A stretch of DNA of 64,000 bases from Ricinus communis (lineage: Eukaryota; Streptophyta; Magnoliopsida; Malpighiales; Euphorbiaceae): NCBI RefSeq assembly GCF_019578655.1, contig NC_063256.1, positions 32,536,342-32,600,341 on the forward strand. The letters are read 5' to 3'. The position numbers and the translations under genes were made by a program. The notes under the pieces were generated by a model, which saw only the letters and a list, made by a program, of their open reading frames with translations, made no database searches and had not been told where the DNA came from. The number at the start of each line of letters is the position of its first letter. Within the stretch, counting starts at the first letter, position 1. Below are positions 1 to 11,588 of the stretch, piece after piece.

Positions 1-48
1 AGTCAGTATAAACAACAAGACCAACAGTTCTCATTTATCTCAGTGGGC

Positions 49-168
49 AACATTAATATTTCGGAGGCAACATTCTTTGTCACAATTGTAATTTCACTCA
101 GTCCTGATAACATTAATATTTCAGAGGCAACATTCTCTGTCACAATTATAATTTCATTCAGTCTTAAT
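49..168. repeat. 60-bp tandem duplication, two copies
   Basis: Two adjacent 60-bp units, both beginning AACATTAATATT, read the same apart from about six substitutions, mostly transitions. No coding role is seen. It looks like a small replication-slippage or unequal-exchange duplication. Confidence 0.9.
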
Positions 169-229
169 AAAGTCATGCAATAAACAGGAATCCGTCTGAA
201 ATGGGAAAAAAAGAAGAGGTATTTTCAGG

Positions 230-530
230 ATGGCCATTGATCTGTCAGTACAAGAGGAGTGGCCTTTTGATCTGTGTTTTTACCAAATTAGATTTTCTTT
301 CTTTTCCAATTCTGGCAACTGGGTTCATGTTCATGGACTGCCAGTAGCTCAGATCAACAATGAAAATGAGAAAATGATGGGTTTTGATGATAGAGGAGTA
401 GTATATTTTGGTTGATGAGCATTCAGAGCTAGAAAATCCTTTTCAGGGTGGACAAATTACTGAATCTTAGTGAAGTATGAAAGATGGCCAGAATATGTGT
501 TTCAAAGGTTAAAAAGCTTTAAGGAAACTT
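230..530 (+). pseudogene. LINE ORF1 / DUF4283-zinc-knuckle-like remnant
   Basis: One reading frame, broken by stops near 413-418 and 461, carries WVHVHGLP (about 320-343) and then VKYERWPEYVF (about 470-502). This spacing and wording resemble the DUF4283 domain followed by the zf-CCHC_4 region of plant LINE ORF1-type nucleic-acid-binding proteins, where W-V-x-(V/I)-x-G-L-P and (V/F)KYERLP-x-(F/Y)-C are conserved. The cysteines expected after the second motif are absent, so the piece is truncated or decayed. This is family recognition by eye; a chance open frame cannot be excluded. Confidence 0.4.
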
Positions 531-540
531 TTGGAACTGA

Positions 541-570
541 ATAATATATATATATATATATATATATATT
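541..570. repeat. (AT)n microsatellite
   Basis: Near-pure AT dinucleotide run. The following stretch (571-900) is AT-rich with no recognisable feature. Confidence 0.95.
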
Positions 571-904
571 GGAGAAGCTACAAGAAACACAAACATAATT
601 GCCATATCAACAATCTACGACACATTGTCCACCACATCAATTTAACCACTAACACACAACTAACACAATCTAATCTCTTAACTGCTATGGATACTAGAAA
701 TACATAAGCTGCTTTTAGAAGATTACTTCTGTTGCTACTGCAGCATATATAGGGTTGTTTGCCATTGAGATTTAAAAAACCTTTATAAATATTTTTCTCA
801 AAGTAAATTTGAGAAAAACAATATATAAAAAAATTAAAAATCAATAAATTAAATTAAAAGAATTTTAAATCTATATTTTCAACAACCAAGAAATCTCAAA
901 CACA

Positions 905-1120
905 CAAGTAATTAATTAATTAAATATGCTCTGTTAACCCCTTTAAGTTGGAGCATACAAGTTCTGTATGCCCAACTTGAAGATTCAATAAAAGAAAAGG
1001 TAGTGGTAGAAAATGTTTTTGTGAAGTATGCTCTGCCAGCTGATAAGATGAATGAACTAAAAGCAAATGGATTAAGCCTTCACTGATCTTTTGCCTAATC
1101 ATATATGGCAATCAAGCTCT
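905..1120 (-). pseudogene. Ty1-copia RNase H C-terminal remnant
   Basis: Read on the minus strand, the frame contains IRQKISEGLIHLL, then S-S-Y-Q-L-A-E-H, and ends with a VGHTELV...SNLKG block. This matches the last part of plant copia polyproteins: I-R-x-K-I-x-x-G-L-I, then QLADxFTK, then a K-L-G-V...P-x-L-R-G terminus. The QLAD-FTK core is damaged, and a frameshift separates it from the terminal block. No LTR is recognisable beside it. It is a short 3' remnant of an old copia insertion. Confidence 0.6.
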
Positions 1121-1770
1121 TATTAAAAAGGTTACCTTATAGAAAAAGGGGTGATTGCCTCCCTTGTTCGGTAGAAAAATTACGGTTTATTACCGTAAAA
1201 CAATTTTTCCTCATATAATTATCAAATTATTCCCTTATTTTTGAGAAGTTACAGTAAAGTATTTTAATAAATAAAGAAAATGAAAACAAAAATTTACTCC
1301 TTTAATTACGAATCCTGGCTTCGTCCCTGATTATGATCAAAGCAAACTGCATGTTGATAATCATAGTAAATTAATGTAGCTGAGCATGATCAACTTGGAG
1401 ACCAATAAGCAAATATTTGAGCCATTGCACACCTCACATGAAATAGAAGCAAGTGCTTGTACTCTACTTTTGATGAGGATCTTGACATTGTAGGTTCCTT
1501 TTTAGACTTTGAGGAGACAAGGAAATTACCTGAAAAAGACTCATTATCCTATAATGATAGTAATTGCCTATATTTTTCAATTGTGTAAATACTTTAAATA
1601 CTCTTCAGTATTAGTTTGTAGATGTGGGTCCATGGTGTGTGTTATGGATGTATATTGATATGCCTGAGATGAGAATACTCTCCCTTGGTTAATATTATAT
1701 TTTAGAATATAATATGATAGAGTTAAACTCCCATGTCATATAACATTGTATGTCTTAGAAGGAAGATTAA

Positions 1771-2065
1771 GGACAAGATGCATATTTAGACATTCAAACT
1801 TTAGTGATTTTAGTCATTTTAATACCTTAACTTTTAATTCAATCTAACAAACACCTAAATTCTGCTTTTTTAACTTTTTGAATATTTTTAATTTTTAATT
1901 TAATCTAACAGAAATCTAAACTTATTAAATACTTAAATGCAGTTTATATGGATGTGTTTAATATCACATGTTAAAAAGTATTTAAATATTATTAAAAAAA
2001 TAAATTGAAGTATCTATTCATTTAGCTAATTTTAAGTAATTTTGTTTTGTACATTTGAAATATGA
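1771..2065. repeat. Dispersed AT-rich repeat, relative of 17693-18018
   Basis: It shares blocks with 17693-18018: GATGCATATTTAGACATTC near the start, then ACTTTTAATTCAATCTAACA and ACACCTAAATTCTG-type segments in the same order. It is a diverged member of a MITE-like family whose better-preserved copy has inverted ATGCATA ends. Confidence 0.5.
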
Positions 2066-2299
2066 TATTAACATATAGGCTTAGCTTTGCTATGGTTTTC
2101 AGTAGCTTTATGCTTATCTATTTCTCAATAACGTTGATGATTCTTCAATTTGAGTTGTGACAAAGATATTTGATTACTAAGTTACATGTTGTTGTTAGAG
2201 TTATAAAGCTATCATGATTTTAGGAATCTAGAGAAGATGAGTAACTAAAATTTTAATTTAAACAGAATGTAGTAATTCTTTTCTGTTAAGAATATTTTC

Positions 2300-2640
2300 A
2301 TCCTTTATACACAGTCAAAGAGTTGAGTGGAGGAGGCATGCAACACCCTTTTCGACTGAGTGTTGGCTACCTGGAGTTGAGACTTGGTCGCTAGCATGAA
2401 CGTTGGTGCGGGAGACTTTGAAAGTGCTAGTAAAGCTTTTGGTTGTCAAGCTGGGCTGACGAGGTAAGCGACAGTGCTAAGTTGGGTCATGCGAGGGTTC
2501 CGGTCGATGCTAAGGCAAGAAGGCAAAGGCTTGCATGAAGCCAAGCGCCAACCACTAACTGATCGACTGACTTAGGCTACCTTTAGCCCGGGTATCTCCC
2601 CTCCTCTAACCTAGAGCTGGCTTATTTTCTTGCCTTGCTA
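2300..2640. other. GC-richer unidentified island
   Basis: About 340 bp clearly richer in G+C than its flanks, with no long open frame and no motif I recognise. It could be an LTR or TRIM fragment or a non-autonomous element. Function and family are unknown. Confidence 0.35.
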
Positions 2641-5154
2641 TGAGTAAGAATACTATATAATTATTAGATGATATCCTTTTAATGGGATAAAAGAATTCCT
2701 ATTCTTATTTATCATTTACTATTTTTTCATTTATTGAAAAAATAATTAGAAAATAACACAACAAATACAAAATGAGTAATAATTTCCAGCAGCGACTAGG
2801 ACGGTTCAATTCAACATTTTATTTATTCAGAATTGATTGTGCCACTGTTGTATAATTATATATATATATATAAATATATATATTTAGACATATACTTGAG
2901 TGAGATGTTGTTTGGCACGGAAAAGTATGGTTAGGAAGTACGACTTTTTGTGGAAGTAGAAAATTTTGCCTTGTTTAGTTCCTATGATTGGAAGAACTTT
3001 CTAGGAAAATTATGGCCCCTACTTACTTGGCGCACTTAAAAGTTACTCATTTAAAGGAGACTAGTTAAGTTGCAATTCTCTAACTAGGGTTCATTGTATT
3101 TAACTAACTTGGCATCACTACAATATTAGATCGATTAACTAAACAAGATTGTTTTTTCGCATAATTAATTAATTATTAAGAATACCTTATTCGTATACTA
3201 ATATTATTTACTTGTTATTTTTTTAAATAAAATCATATATCATACTTGTATTTTTAAGATATTTTCAATTTTTAATTTTAAATATAGTAGAAGTGACGGT
3301 TTTTATTAATCGCATAAATTTAAAAATTTTATTAGCTAATAAATATCTAATTTCATCTACATAATAATTGATAATTTACAAACACTTTCTGAGTTTTAAA
3401 ATTTTAAAGGAATGAGAATATTATTATTTTTTATGAACAACATTTTTTTACTTTCTGATAAGAATTGATGTTCAATTCTCAAAAAAGTAAACATTGATAG
3501 TGTAAAGTCCATCTCAAAGATTTTGTTTTTCTTTAAGAAAGAAGCATTGCATCTTAAAGAATTATTTAATTGTACATATAAGAGAATATAATCATATCGC
3601 ACCATAAATTTTTAGATAAACTCAGTCTATCATGTTATTTCTAGACAAAATTAATTATATAGTAATATATTATATTATTTATTAATTTCTATATTTAGAT
3701 TGCTTAGTTTCTAATCATGGGTTTTTTTTATGATAATAAATTAATTAATTAATGCAAATAAAATATTTAAAAATTAATATGATATATAGTGATGCAATTG
3801 GTTTTATTTATGGATAGTGATAGGTTGAATCTATCTAATATTTTCACTAGATGGACTAAGTTCATTTTTTTTTATGTTGAAGGAAAGTTCAGAGCCAGAC
3901 TATATACACAAGATACAGAAAAAGGAAGAACACAAAATATATTTTCGTCTTCAAGAAAAAAAAAGATAAAATTGGCCAAATAGGAAGAAAACGAAAACAA
4001 AGGGAAAATGGGCCATAGAACCACAAAAGCAATGAATGCAAAAGCTAAAACATAAATAGAAAGAGCATATGCCTATTTCCATGGTGGTAGGGAACATATG
4101 CAAAAGACTCCATATCCCATCACATGTTTTGCCCATTTGATTATATTTCTAATTATTGTCTGTGCAAAATTGTCTTTAAAAAGAAATTTGGAATCATTTG
4201 TTTCTTGATTCTTAAGGTCAATTTGAGTTTTCAAAACAATTTGATTTTGTTGCAGAAAAACAAATTGCATGTGGGTTCTCACTTTCACTGAGAATAATGC
4301 TATTTAATTCAATACTTCTGCCCTCATTTATTAGGAACAATAATAATAGTGAAAATTCAAACATTATTGTGTCAGAAAAAATGTTGGTTTAATTTTATTT
4401 TTTTAATGATAAAAATAGCCCCATTTAATCATTTGGGTGTATTTTGACCGATTATCAATTTGATTCAAACTAGACTAATATGATATCTACATACTTTGTC
4501 AAAAATATTATTTAAGTTAATATGATATTAATTAACAACCTAATTATTATTAAATTATTCTAAATTGATAAATTAGCAAACATGACAATCGCGAATCAGT
4601 TTTATTTTGATCAAATTATTAAATTGGATCAAATTATTAAATAGCTTTATTATGAATTACAATATTACATGGCATTATTGTACTAGACATTTCATTGATT
4701 AGGTGCATAAATGATTGAATTATTTGGCTTAGAAAATGGCTGATGTTAAGGCCATGTTCTCACTTCTAGAGGCCACAATAAATCTGTTTTCTTTTTTCTT
4801 AGGATCTATTCTTTTAATAAGAAAATAATAATAATAGAATTTAAAATTGTGAAAAATTTATGAAATTCTACTCTCCTTTAGATAGTTGAAAATTGAAATT
4901 AAAATTTTATAAAAATTTTAAGTTTGAGCAAAATAAACCTGACTACTCCTCTCTATTAAATATATAAGAAAGATAATTCTTAAAAAACTTTTAGTGTTAG
5001 ACTTTTTAAGTAGTATTCTAAATTCAAAAATAAAGTTATATATGTAAATCATTTTAATTCATTGTGCAATTCTTATGTGATTCCTAATATGAAAAGAATA
5101 ATGAATTTTCAAAGAAAAAAATAGAATTTTAAAATTTACCAATTAAGAACAATA

Positions 5155-5823
5155 TATATATATGTATATTAATTTCTGAGACCTAAAATTTTTTTGATAC
5201 GTGTGTTATTTTGACATGTGTACTGTTTTTGCCATATAGGATTCAAACTTATATATAATTTTATAGCTTTTTCTATTAATTTATGGATTAATAAGTTACA
5301 TTTTTAATTAAATGTCGACTCCAATCCTAAAAAAGTATTATATTTTAATATTATATTAATTAATAAATAATTTTCTAATCATATAGTGATACTAATTCTA
5401 TTCTAAAAATAGCATTTTATTTATATTTTAGATTATATTAACTAATAATTTAGTTTTTTAATTAGATAATAATTCTAATTCCAGAAAATAATATTTCTAA
5501 ATATTTTTAATATTATATTTAATAATAAATTAATTTTTTAATTATTTAATAATTTTTAATTCTAAAAATAGTAATATCAATTATAGTATTAAGTTATATA
5601 ATACTAATATTAATTAATAAATATTTTAAAGATAATTTTATATTATTACATTAATAAAATTTTAAAAAATTAAAGATATTTAAAAATAGTTAATTTACTA
5701 TTATTTTTAAAATAATTAAAAATTAATATTAAAAATTAAAAATTTTATTAAATTATATCTATCAACTTAGTTTTATAATTGAAATAATAATAACAGTCAT
5801 GCAATGCACGAATAAATAACTAG
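5155..5823 (+). mobile_element. Helitron-like non-autonomous repeat (3' end at CTAGT)
   Basis: The right end reads CATGCAATGCACGAATAA...AACTAGT (about 5797-5823). It resembles the 3' end of plant non-autonomous Helitrons, in which a GCAACGCACGGG-type segment precedes a terminal CTAGT. The body is very AT-rich and recurs in reverse at 14586-15065 and 15370-15910, sharing for example GATAATTTTATATTATTA next to CATTAATAAAATTTTAAAA. The 5' end (TC expected) is uncertain, and no target duplication is expected for this class. Confidence 0.5.
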
Positions 5824-6159
5824 TAAATGATGACTGTTAGGAATTTAAATTCTCTATAATCAACATTTTATTGTACATCCTGTGCATCAATACATCTAGG
5901 CACTTTTCACTATCATATCATCTCTTTTTAATCCTAACCTTTAGTTAAAATGATTAGCTAAATAGTTAAACAAATAAGAAATAAAGTGTTTATTATTTTT
6001 CTTCAATTCAGTCTTGAATCTTTATCTATTGTCTTTTTCTTTTTATTAAATCCGCAACAATCTTTCCTATCTTGTTTTTATAAATTAAACTCGACATTAG
6101 TTTGTAATCTGTTTGTTCACTGTCTTGAATAACAGATAGAATCTGTTAAATCAAATCAT

Positions 6160-6797
6160 AAATTTGAAATTCATATCGTAACAACAACAGTTACAACAAT
6201 CAATTCTCCTTAAAAGGTAGAGGTTTTTCAGCCACTAATAATAATTCTCAGCATTCAAATTATGCAGGAAATAATTTACAACAGCTACAGAAAGGGAACA
6301 ATCACACTCCACGACCACCACCACCTGGTAAACGACGCATGACAAGCACAGAACGAGAAATGTACAAAAATGAACACTGTCAGCTTTGCGGAAGACTTGG
6401 ACATATTGCCAAAATCTGTTGGAGTCTACCAAATCAATCAGTAAATGATGAGAACCTTCCTCAAGCTCTTGCTACTCTTACCATGGATACTTCAGTTCTA
6501 GATGTCGAATGGACAACTGACACTGGAGCCTCCAATCATATGACCGCAAACTCAGGTATGTTACAAAATCTTAAAAAATATGCTGGTCATGATTCAGTGT
6601 TCATTGGTGATGGTTCTCACCTAAAGATAGATGCTATTGGGGATGTTATAGTTTCTAATGGTAAGGATGATTTATTACTTCGTGATGTCCTTCATGTACC
6701 CCAATTAACTCGTAATTTACTCTTTATTAGTCAATTAACATCACAATATCCTTTAAATTGCGAATTTACTGACAAGATTTTATGTATTAAGGAATGA
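6160..6797 (+). pseudogene. copia-1 gag C-terminus and aspartic protease
   Basis: An N/Q-rich gag tail and a proline-rich PRPPPPGKRR segment (about 6309-6338) lead into a CCHC zinc knuckle, C-QL-C-GRLG-H-IAKI-C (C-x2-C-x4-H-x4-C), at about 6378-6419. The knuckle packages element RNA. About 30 residues later comes WTTDTGASNHMT, the DTGA catalytic motif of the retrotransposon aspartic protease, followed by the usual DVLHVPQLTRNLLFISQL block. The frame ends at 6797, where intact elements read on into the integrase module. Upstream of about 6160 the frame is closed, so the gag N-terminus is lost. Confidence 0.88.
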
Positions 6798-6812
6798 GCA
6801 ACAGGTCAAGCC

Positions 6813-7505
6813 ATGATAGTGGGTCAACGTAAAGGGAATCTTTATGTTTTATCCAGACCAAAGGAAGCACACCTTTCCAATAGACAAAACTTAGGAACTA
6901 AAGAGTTGTGGCACCAACGTCTTGGACATCTGCAAAAATCAACTGTTCAATTATTACGTACTAAGAATTTAATTCATGTTAGTTCAAATAAAAAGGTGGA
7001 TATTGTTTGTGAAAGTTGCCAATTAGGCAAAATTAGCAAATTACCTTTTAGTTCTTCTTCTTCTTCTAGTATTGGTGTTTTTGACAAAATTCATTATAAA
7101 ATTTGGGGACCAGCCCCTATTTTATCTCTTGGTAAATTTTGATATTATACTTGCCTTGTGGATGATTATTCTCATTATGTTTGGATAATTCCTCTTTGTG
7201 CCAAGTCTGAGTTTATTGATGTTTACTTAGCTTTTGAAAGTTATGTGCAACGTCAATTTGATAAAAAAATCAAAATTTTTCATTCTGATGGTGGTAGTGA
7301 ATTTGTAAATAAAAGACTTTCTTTACACTTTCAGCAATAGGGAATCATTCATCAGCTTTCTTGTCCACACACACCAAAACAAACTGGCATTGTCGAACGT
7401 CGTTATCGCACTATCAAAGAACTCGGGATGACTATGATCTTTCATAGTGGTGCACCAACTTTTCTGTAGGTCGAAGCCTTCAGCACCGCAGCTTTTTTAA
7501 TCAAT
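6813..7505 (+). pseudogene. copia-1 GAG-pre-integrase and integrase core
   Basis: LWHQRLGHLQ and C-ESC-QLGK form the integrase N-terminal zinc region (H...H...C-x2-C). The catalytic core follows. The block normally reading IHxDLWGP here reads IHYKIWGPAP, so the first catalytic Asp is replaced by Lys. The second (HSDGGSEF, about 7301-7324) and the Glu (QTGIVERR, about 7381-7404) remain. In-frame stops interrupt the domain at about 7140 and 7338. The next frame holds the rest of the core (AFLINRLPSS-like). Integration activity is lost. Confidence 0.88.
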
Positions 7506-7508
7506 CGT

Positions 7509-8233
7509 TTGCCTTCTTCTTCTCTTAATTTTGATTGTTCTTATTCTTGTTTACATGGTGCTAATCCTAACTATTCCATTTTACGAGTGTTTGGTTCAAG
7601 ATGTTATCCATATACATGGAACACCAAAAAGAATAAATTTGATCCTGAAACCATTCCTTGTGTGTTTGTAGGTTACAGCGATCGGCATAAAGGGTACAGA
7701 TGTTTTGATCCTAAAACCCACAAATGTTTGTCTCTAAACATGTTGTGTTTGATGAGAATTTGTATCCTTACAAGACAAACGGGTCTTTGTCATCTTCTAG
7801 TGTTAGCATATTACCGTTTCTTGATTCTCCATCTCTTATCTCCATGGACTCACCATCTACAACAATAGACTTAATGCATATTCCTATTCTAACCCCGATC
7901 TCAAGCTCGTCACCCTTTGTACAAGATCCTACAAGTTCAGTTGTGCCCTCTGAATTACCGAAAAATCAGTCCTATGATCATACTTCCACCAATACTGATC
8001 TCGAGTTATCCCTACAAGGACATGATATGTCTTCCTCAATACCTCTTCCCATTGAAGACCATCATTCGGTAAGTATACCTCTTGCCTCCTCTTCTGAACC
8101 TATTTCGTCAACATCTCACACTATGGTTACACGAGCACAACATGGGATTTACAAGCTGAATTCTCGATATGCTTTACTTCTCACCTATAGAGATATTCCA
8201 AGTGAGCCACGATCAGTCAAAGCAGCTCTTTAA
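7509..8233 (+). pseudogene. copia-1 integrase C-terminus and linker to RT
   Basis: The frame from 7509 contains the RVFGSRCYPY...KFDPETIPCVFVGYSDRHKGYRCFDP-type block found at the end of copia integrases. A frameshift near 7730 moves the reading into the 7724-8233 frame (FVSKHVVFDENLYPYK), followed by a serine- and proline-rich linker and the VTRAQHGIYK motif that precedes copia reverse transcriptase. A stop at 8231-8233 separates it from RT. Confidence 0.82.
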
Positions 8234-8802
8234 CATGATGGGTGGCGAAAAGCCATGCTTGATGAACTTGATGCTTTGCATCAAAATCTCACATATACTT
8301 TTGTTCCCAAAGACTCTCATGGGTCTTTAAAGCTAAATTAAAAGCTGATGGCACACTTGATAGGCTCAAAGCTAGACTCATTGCAAAAGGGTATCACCAA
8401 GTGGATGGTATCGACTATGTTGAAACATTTTCTCCAGTCGTCAAACTAGGTACTATTTGTTTAGTTCTTAGTTTAGCCATGGTTCGCCAATGGGATATTC
8501 GACAACTTGATGTTAAAAATACTTTCCTTCATGGTTACATAACTGAGGATGTTTATATGGAGCAACCACCAGGTATGCATGATCGAAAATTTCAATCTCA
8601 TGTCTGTAAAGTTCAAAAAGCTCTCTATGGCCTTAAACAGGCACCAATAGCTTGGTTTGATCGTTTTAGTGCTTTTTTGCTCAAAACTGGTTTCTTTTGT
8701 AGTCTTGTTGATATATCTTTATTTATTATTCACTCTCCATTTGGCACATTGGTTTTACTTCTTTATGTTGATATGTTGTTGACAGGATCTAATTCGACAT
8801 GA
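8234..8802 (+). pseudogene. copia-1 reverse transcriptase with a lost catalytic Asp
   Basis: RT begins with [12 protein letters not shown] (about 8250-8280) and is frameshifted near 8320. It resumes with [32 protein letters not shown] (first catalytic Asp), EQPPGM and ALYGLKQAP. At about 8764-8790 the active site reads [12 protein letters not shown], where copia elements read YVDDMLLTG. One Asp codon of the YVDD pair is missing through an in-frame 3-base loss, so polymerisation should be abolished. A stop near 8800 breaks the frame again. Confidence 0.9.
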
Positions 8803-8841
8803 CTTGATCAGTTTATCAAAACTTTACATTCTGAATTTGCC

Positions 8842-9660
8842 ATGAAAGATCTTGGACCTTTACATCATTTTCTTGGTATAGAGGTTCAACGGTCTGCTAA
8901 TACTTTGCACCTTTCTCAGACTCACTATGCCCGCACTATTCTTGACAAAGCTCGAATGTTGGATTGTAAACCAATGGAGTCCAAAACCAAGGGGCTTCAT
9001 AATAACACTTCTTTCTCTGATCCTACTTTTTATTGTAGCATTGTTGGTGCTTTACAATATTTAACACTTACAAGGCTGGACCTTTCTTTCAGTGTTAACT
9101 ACGTATCTCAATATATGCAATCACCAACTATTGCTAGCATAAAAATGGTTCGCCATATCTTACGCTATATTAAAGGCTCTATTACTTTGGGTCTGCATCT
9201 AACTGGAAACACTACACTTGATCTTTTTGCTTTTTCTGATGCAGATTGGCAGGCTGTCCTACTACTAGACGCTCTACAACGGGTTTTTGCACTTTCTTGG
9301 GAGATAACATTATTTCTTGGTGTGCCAAGAAACAACCAATCGTCTCGCTTTCAAGTACTGAGGCTGAATATCGTGCAGTGGCTAACACAACAGCTGAATT
9401 AACATGGCTCACTTTTCTCTTACGTGATCTTCACATTCCTCAAACCCGCCCGCCTCTACTCTTCTATGACAATCTGAGTGCATTACACATGACTGCCAAT
9501 CATGTTTTTCATGCTCGTAGCAAACACATTGAACTTGACTACCATTTTATTTGTGAGAGAGTCGCAATGGGACTCTTTATACTCGCCATGTCTCCTCTGC
9601 CCTCCAGCTTGTGAACATTTTCACCAAGCCTTTATGTAAGGCCACTCTTCTTCGCATTCA
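8842..9660 (+). pseudogene. copia-1 RT thumb and RNase H
   Basis: MKDLGPLHHFLGIEVQ opens the post-active-site RT block, then the connection region (VGALQYLTLTRLDLSFSVNYVSQYM). RNase H starts at FAFSDADW (about 9226-9249). A frameshift near 9250 moves the rest to the 9246-9614 frame: [20 protein letters not shown] and [10 protein letters not shown]. Another shift near 9600 precedes the VNIFTKPL tail and the SLREG terminus near the polypurine tract. The order is normal and the protein is broken. Confidence 0.88.
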
Positions 9661-9690
9661 CAGCAACCTGTGCCTCCAACCTCAACACAG

Positions 9691-9702
9691 TTTGAGGGAG
9701 GG
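9691..9702 (+). promoter_or_regulatory. copia-1 polypurine tract
   Basis: TTTGAGGGAGGG sits directly after the RNase H tail and before the LTR-like segment, the standard position of the plus-strand primer. Confidence 0.75.
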
Positions 9703-10007
9703 TAATAACAACCAATCACTTGAGTAGAGAGATAAGGATGATAGGAGTAATAAGGAAACACTTGGTTTGTTAAGCTAACAATACACAGCTTGGTTTGTTC
9801 CTAAAACAATGGATCATGAGAGTAATTTAAAGGGTTGCATTGAGACTCAATCATGTATAAAAGGTAAGTCCATAATAGAGCATTCAGCTCCTCCATTCAA
9901 GGAAGTGATAGCATAAAATCTGGGATTGATATATTTTTTCTTTCATTGTATTATTCTCTTCTGTAACAATCTCTATAAATATGATAAGCTAATGAACTCT
10001 CTTCTCA
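9703..10007 (+). repeat. copia-1 3' LTR (probable)
   Basis: This stretch starts right after the polypurine tract, carries a TATA box (TATAAAAGG, 9856-9864) and ends near CTTCTCA, where the neighbouring minus-strand copia remnant takes over. No 5' LTR exists for comparison, so both ends are approximate. The left end (TAATAAC) is not a clean TG. Confidence 0.55.
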
Positions 10008-10039
10008 CGTTGAAAATAGACAATTAGATTCACAAAATT

Positions 10040-11588
10040 TATTCAAGTTTCAGTTTTTCTTTACTCCGATCTAAATCACAACCGTAGTGGGTATCAACAT
10101 AACCAACTACACCGCCGGGATCAGCTCTCTATTTATCAAATACCTTACCAACGTCAGGAGAATAAACCATTCAGATAACGAAGGATCTATTTAACGGCTT
10201 CCCAATGCTCTTTGCCTGGATTATGCATGAATCTGTTGACAACACTAACAACATAGGATAAATCAGGCCGAGTACACACCATTGAATACATTAGACTTCT
10301 GACATAATTAGAATAAGAAGTATGTGACATGCGCCTCTTGCCTTCCTCTATCTGTGGACACTATTCCGATGACAACTTGAAATGAGCAGCGAGTGCGGTA
10401 CTAACAGGTTTATAGTCTTGCAGGTTAAACCTGTCAAGCATCTTCATGACATACTTCTTCTATGATAGAAAAAGCTTTCTTGCTTAATGATCCCTACTGA
10501 TCTCCATTCTAAGAATTCACTACTAAGCTAGGCCTTTAACTTGTTGACAAGAGATTTATCTTGTGCAGCAATCAACATGTCATCGACATAAAGCAACAAG
10601 TGAATGAATGACCCATCTGATATCTTCTGAAAATAAACACAGTTATCATAGCTACTCCTAGAGTAGCCGTGTCTGACCATAAAAGAATCAAACCTTTTAT
10701 ACCACTATCTCGGAGACTGCTTCAAACCATATAGAGACTTCTTCAAACGGCAAACATAGTCCTCTTTGCCAGGAACTATAAATCCTTGAGGCTGCTGGAT
10801 ATAAATCTTTTCCTCAAGATTACGATGAAGAAAAGCTGTTTCCACATCTAACTGCTCTAGCTCCAAATCATACAAGGCAACTAGAGCAAGCAATATGCGA
10901 ATCGAGGTATGACGAATAATAGGAGAAAATACCTCATTGAAATTAATGCTTTCCTGCTGATCAAAGCCTCTCACAACAAATCTTACTTTGTACCTTGCAT
11001 TCTCAATGTAAGGAATGTCTTCCTTTCTCTTATAAATCCACTTGCAACTAATAGCTCGCTTACCCTCAAATAGCTTCACCAGATCCCAAGTCTCATTCTT
11101 ATGAAGACTCTCGACCTCTTCTTGCATCGCCACAAATTTTGCTGAATCTACACTAGAGATATCCTCGGAATAATTCATAGGCTCACCATATTCATCAATC
11201 TCTTGTGCAGCAATCAAAGCATAAGCAATATTAGCATATTGTGCAATGAGTCTTTGAGTTGGCTTTCTTGGTCTATTTTTTGGAAGATCCTAAGCCTTAA
11301 ACCATGGTTGTGGTAAATCTCGTTGTTGAGGTAGACGTTGTTATTGTGGACTTTTGTGTTGAATGGCATTATCATTCGTAGTGATTTGATCTTTGGGAGT
11401 TTGAGCAGTGGAGGAAGTAGGGACATCTTCCTCTAGAATAGGAGCTTCAACCTCAAACTCCACCTTCTCTTTGACACTCTCTTGATCATTTGTACCAATA
11501 GAGGAAACAATAATATCTCTTCCAGCATATAGCATAACATTTTCATTAAAGGTTACATTTCTACTATAAAATGTTTTACCATACTTAG
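10040..11588 (-). pseudogene. copia-2 linker, reverse transcriptase and RNase H start
   Basis: On the minus strand, GKTFYSRNVTFNENVMLYAG precedes an acidic linker and a frame-disrupted LIAQYANIAYALIAAQEI block. The long frame 11217-10705 follows: VESLHKNETWDLV, CKWIYKRK, FNEVFSPI, LEQLDVETAFLH (first catalytic Asp), IYIQQPQGF and KSLYGLKQSPR. The active site YVDDM is intact at 10576-10590. Stops and shifts follow, then CTRPDLSYVVSVVNRFM (about 10200-10260) and a weak GYVD block near 10090 that begins RNase H. The remnant fades out near 10040. Confidence 0.88.

Larger units (their letters stand above)
1140..6150. other. AT-rich non-genic stretch
   Basis: No credible gene is seen. The stretch holds a dispersed AT-rich repeat (1771-2065), a GC-richer unidentified island (about 2300-2640), a short AT run (2861-2890) and a Helitron-like repeat ending near 5823. 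The short open frames at 3396-3605, 3789-3983 and 3951-4288 have low-complexity composition and no motif. Confidence 0.7.
6150..10007 (+). mobile_element. Ty1-copia retrotransposon, 5'-truncated (copia-1)
   Basis: Remnants lie in the normal copia order: gag zinc knuckle, protease, GAG-pre-integrase, integrase, reverse transcriptase, RNase H, polypurine tract, 3' LTR. The readable gag frame begins only near 6160, so most of gag, the primer site and the 5' LTR are missing or unrecognisable. Several frameshifts and stops break pol. The right end abuts a minus-strand copia remnant starting near 10040. The element cannot move by itself. Confidence 0.93.
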
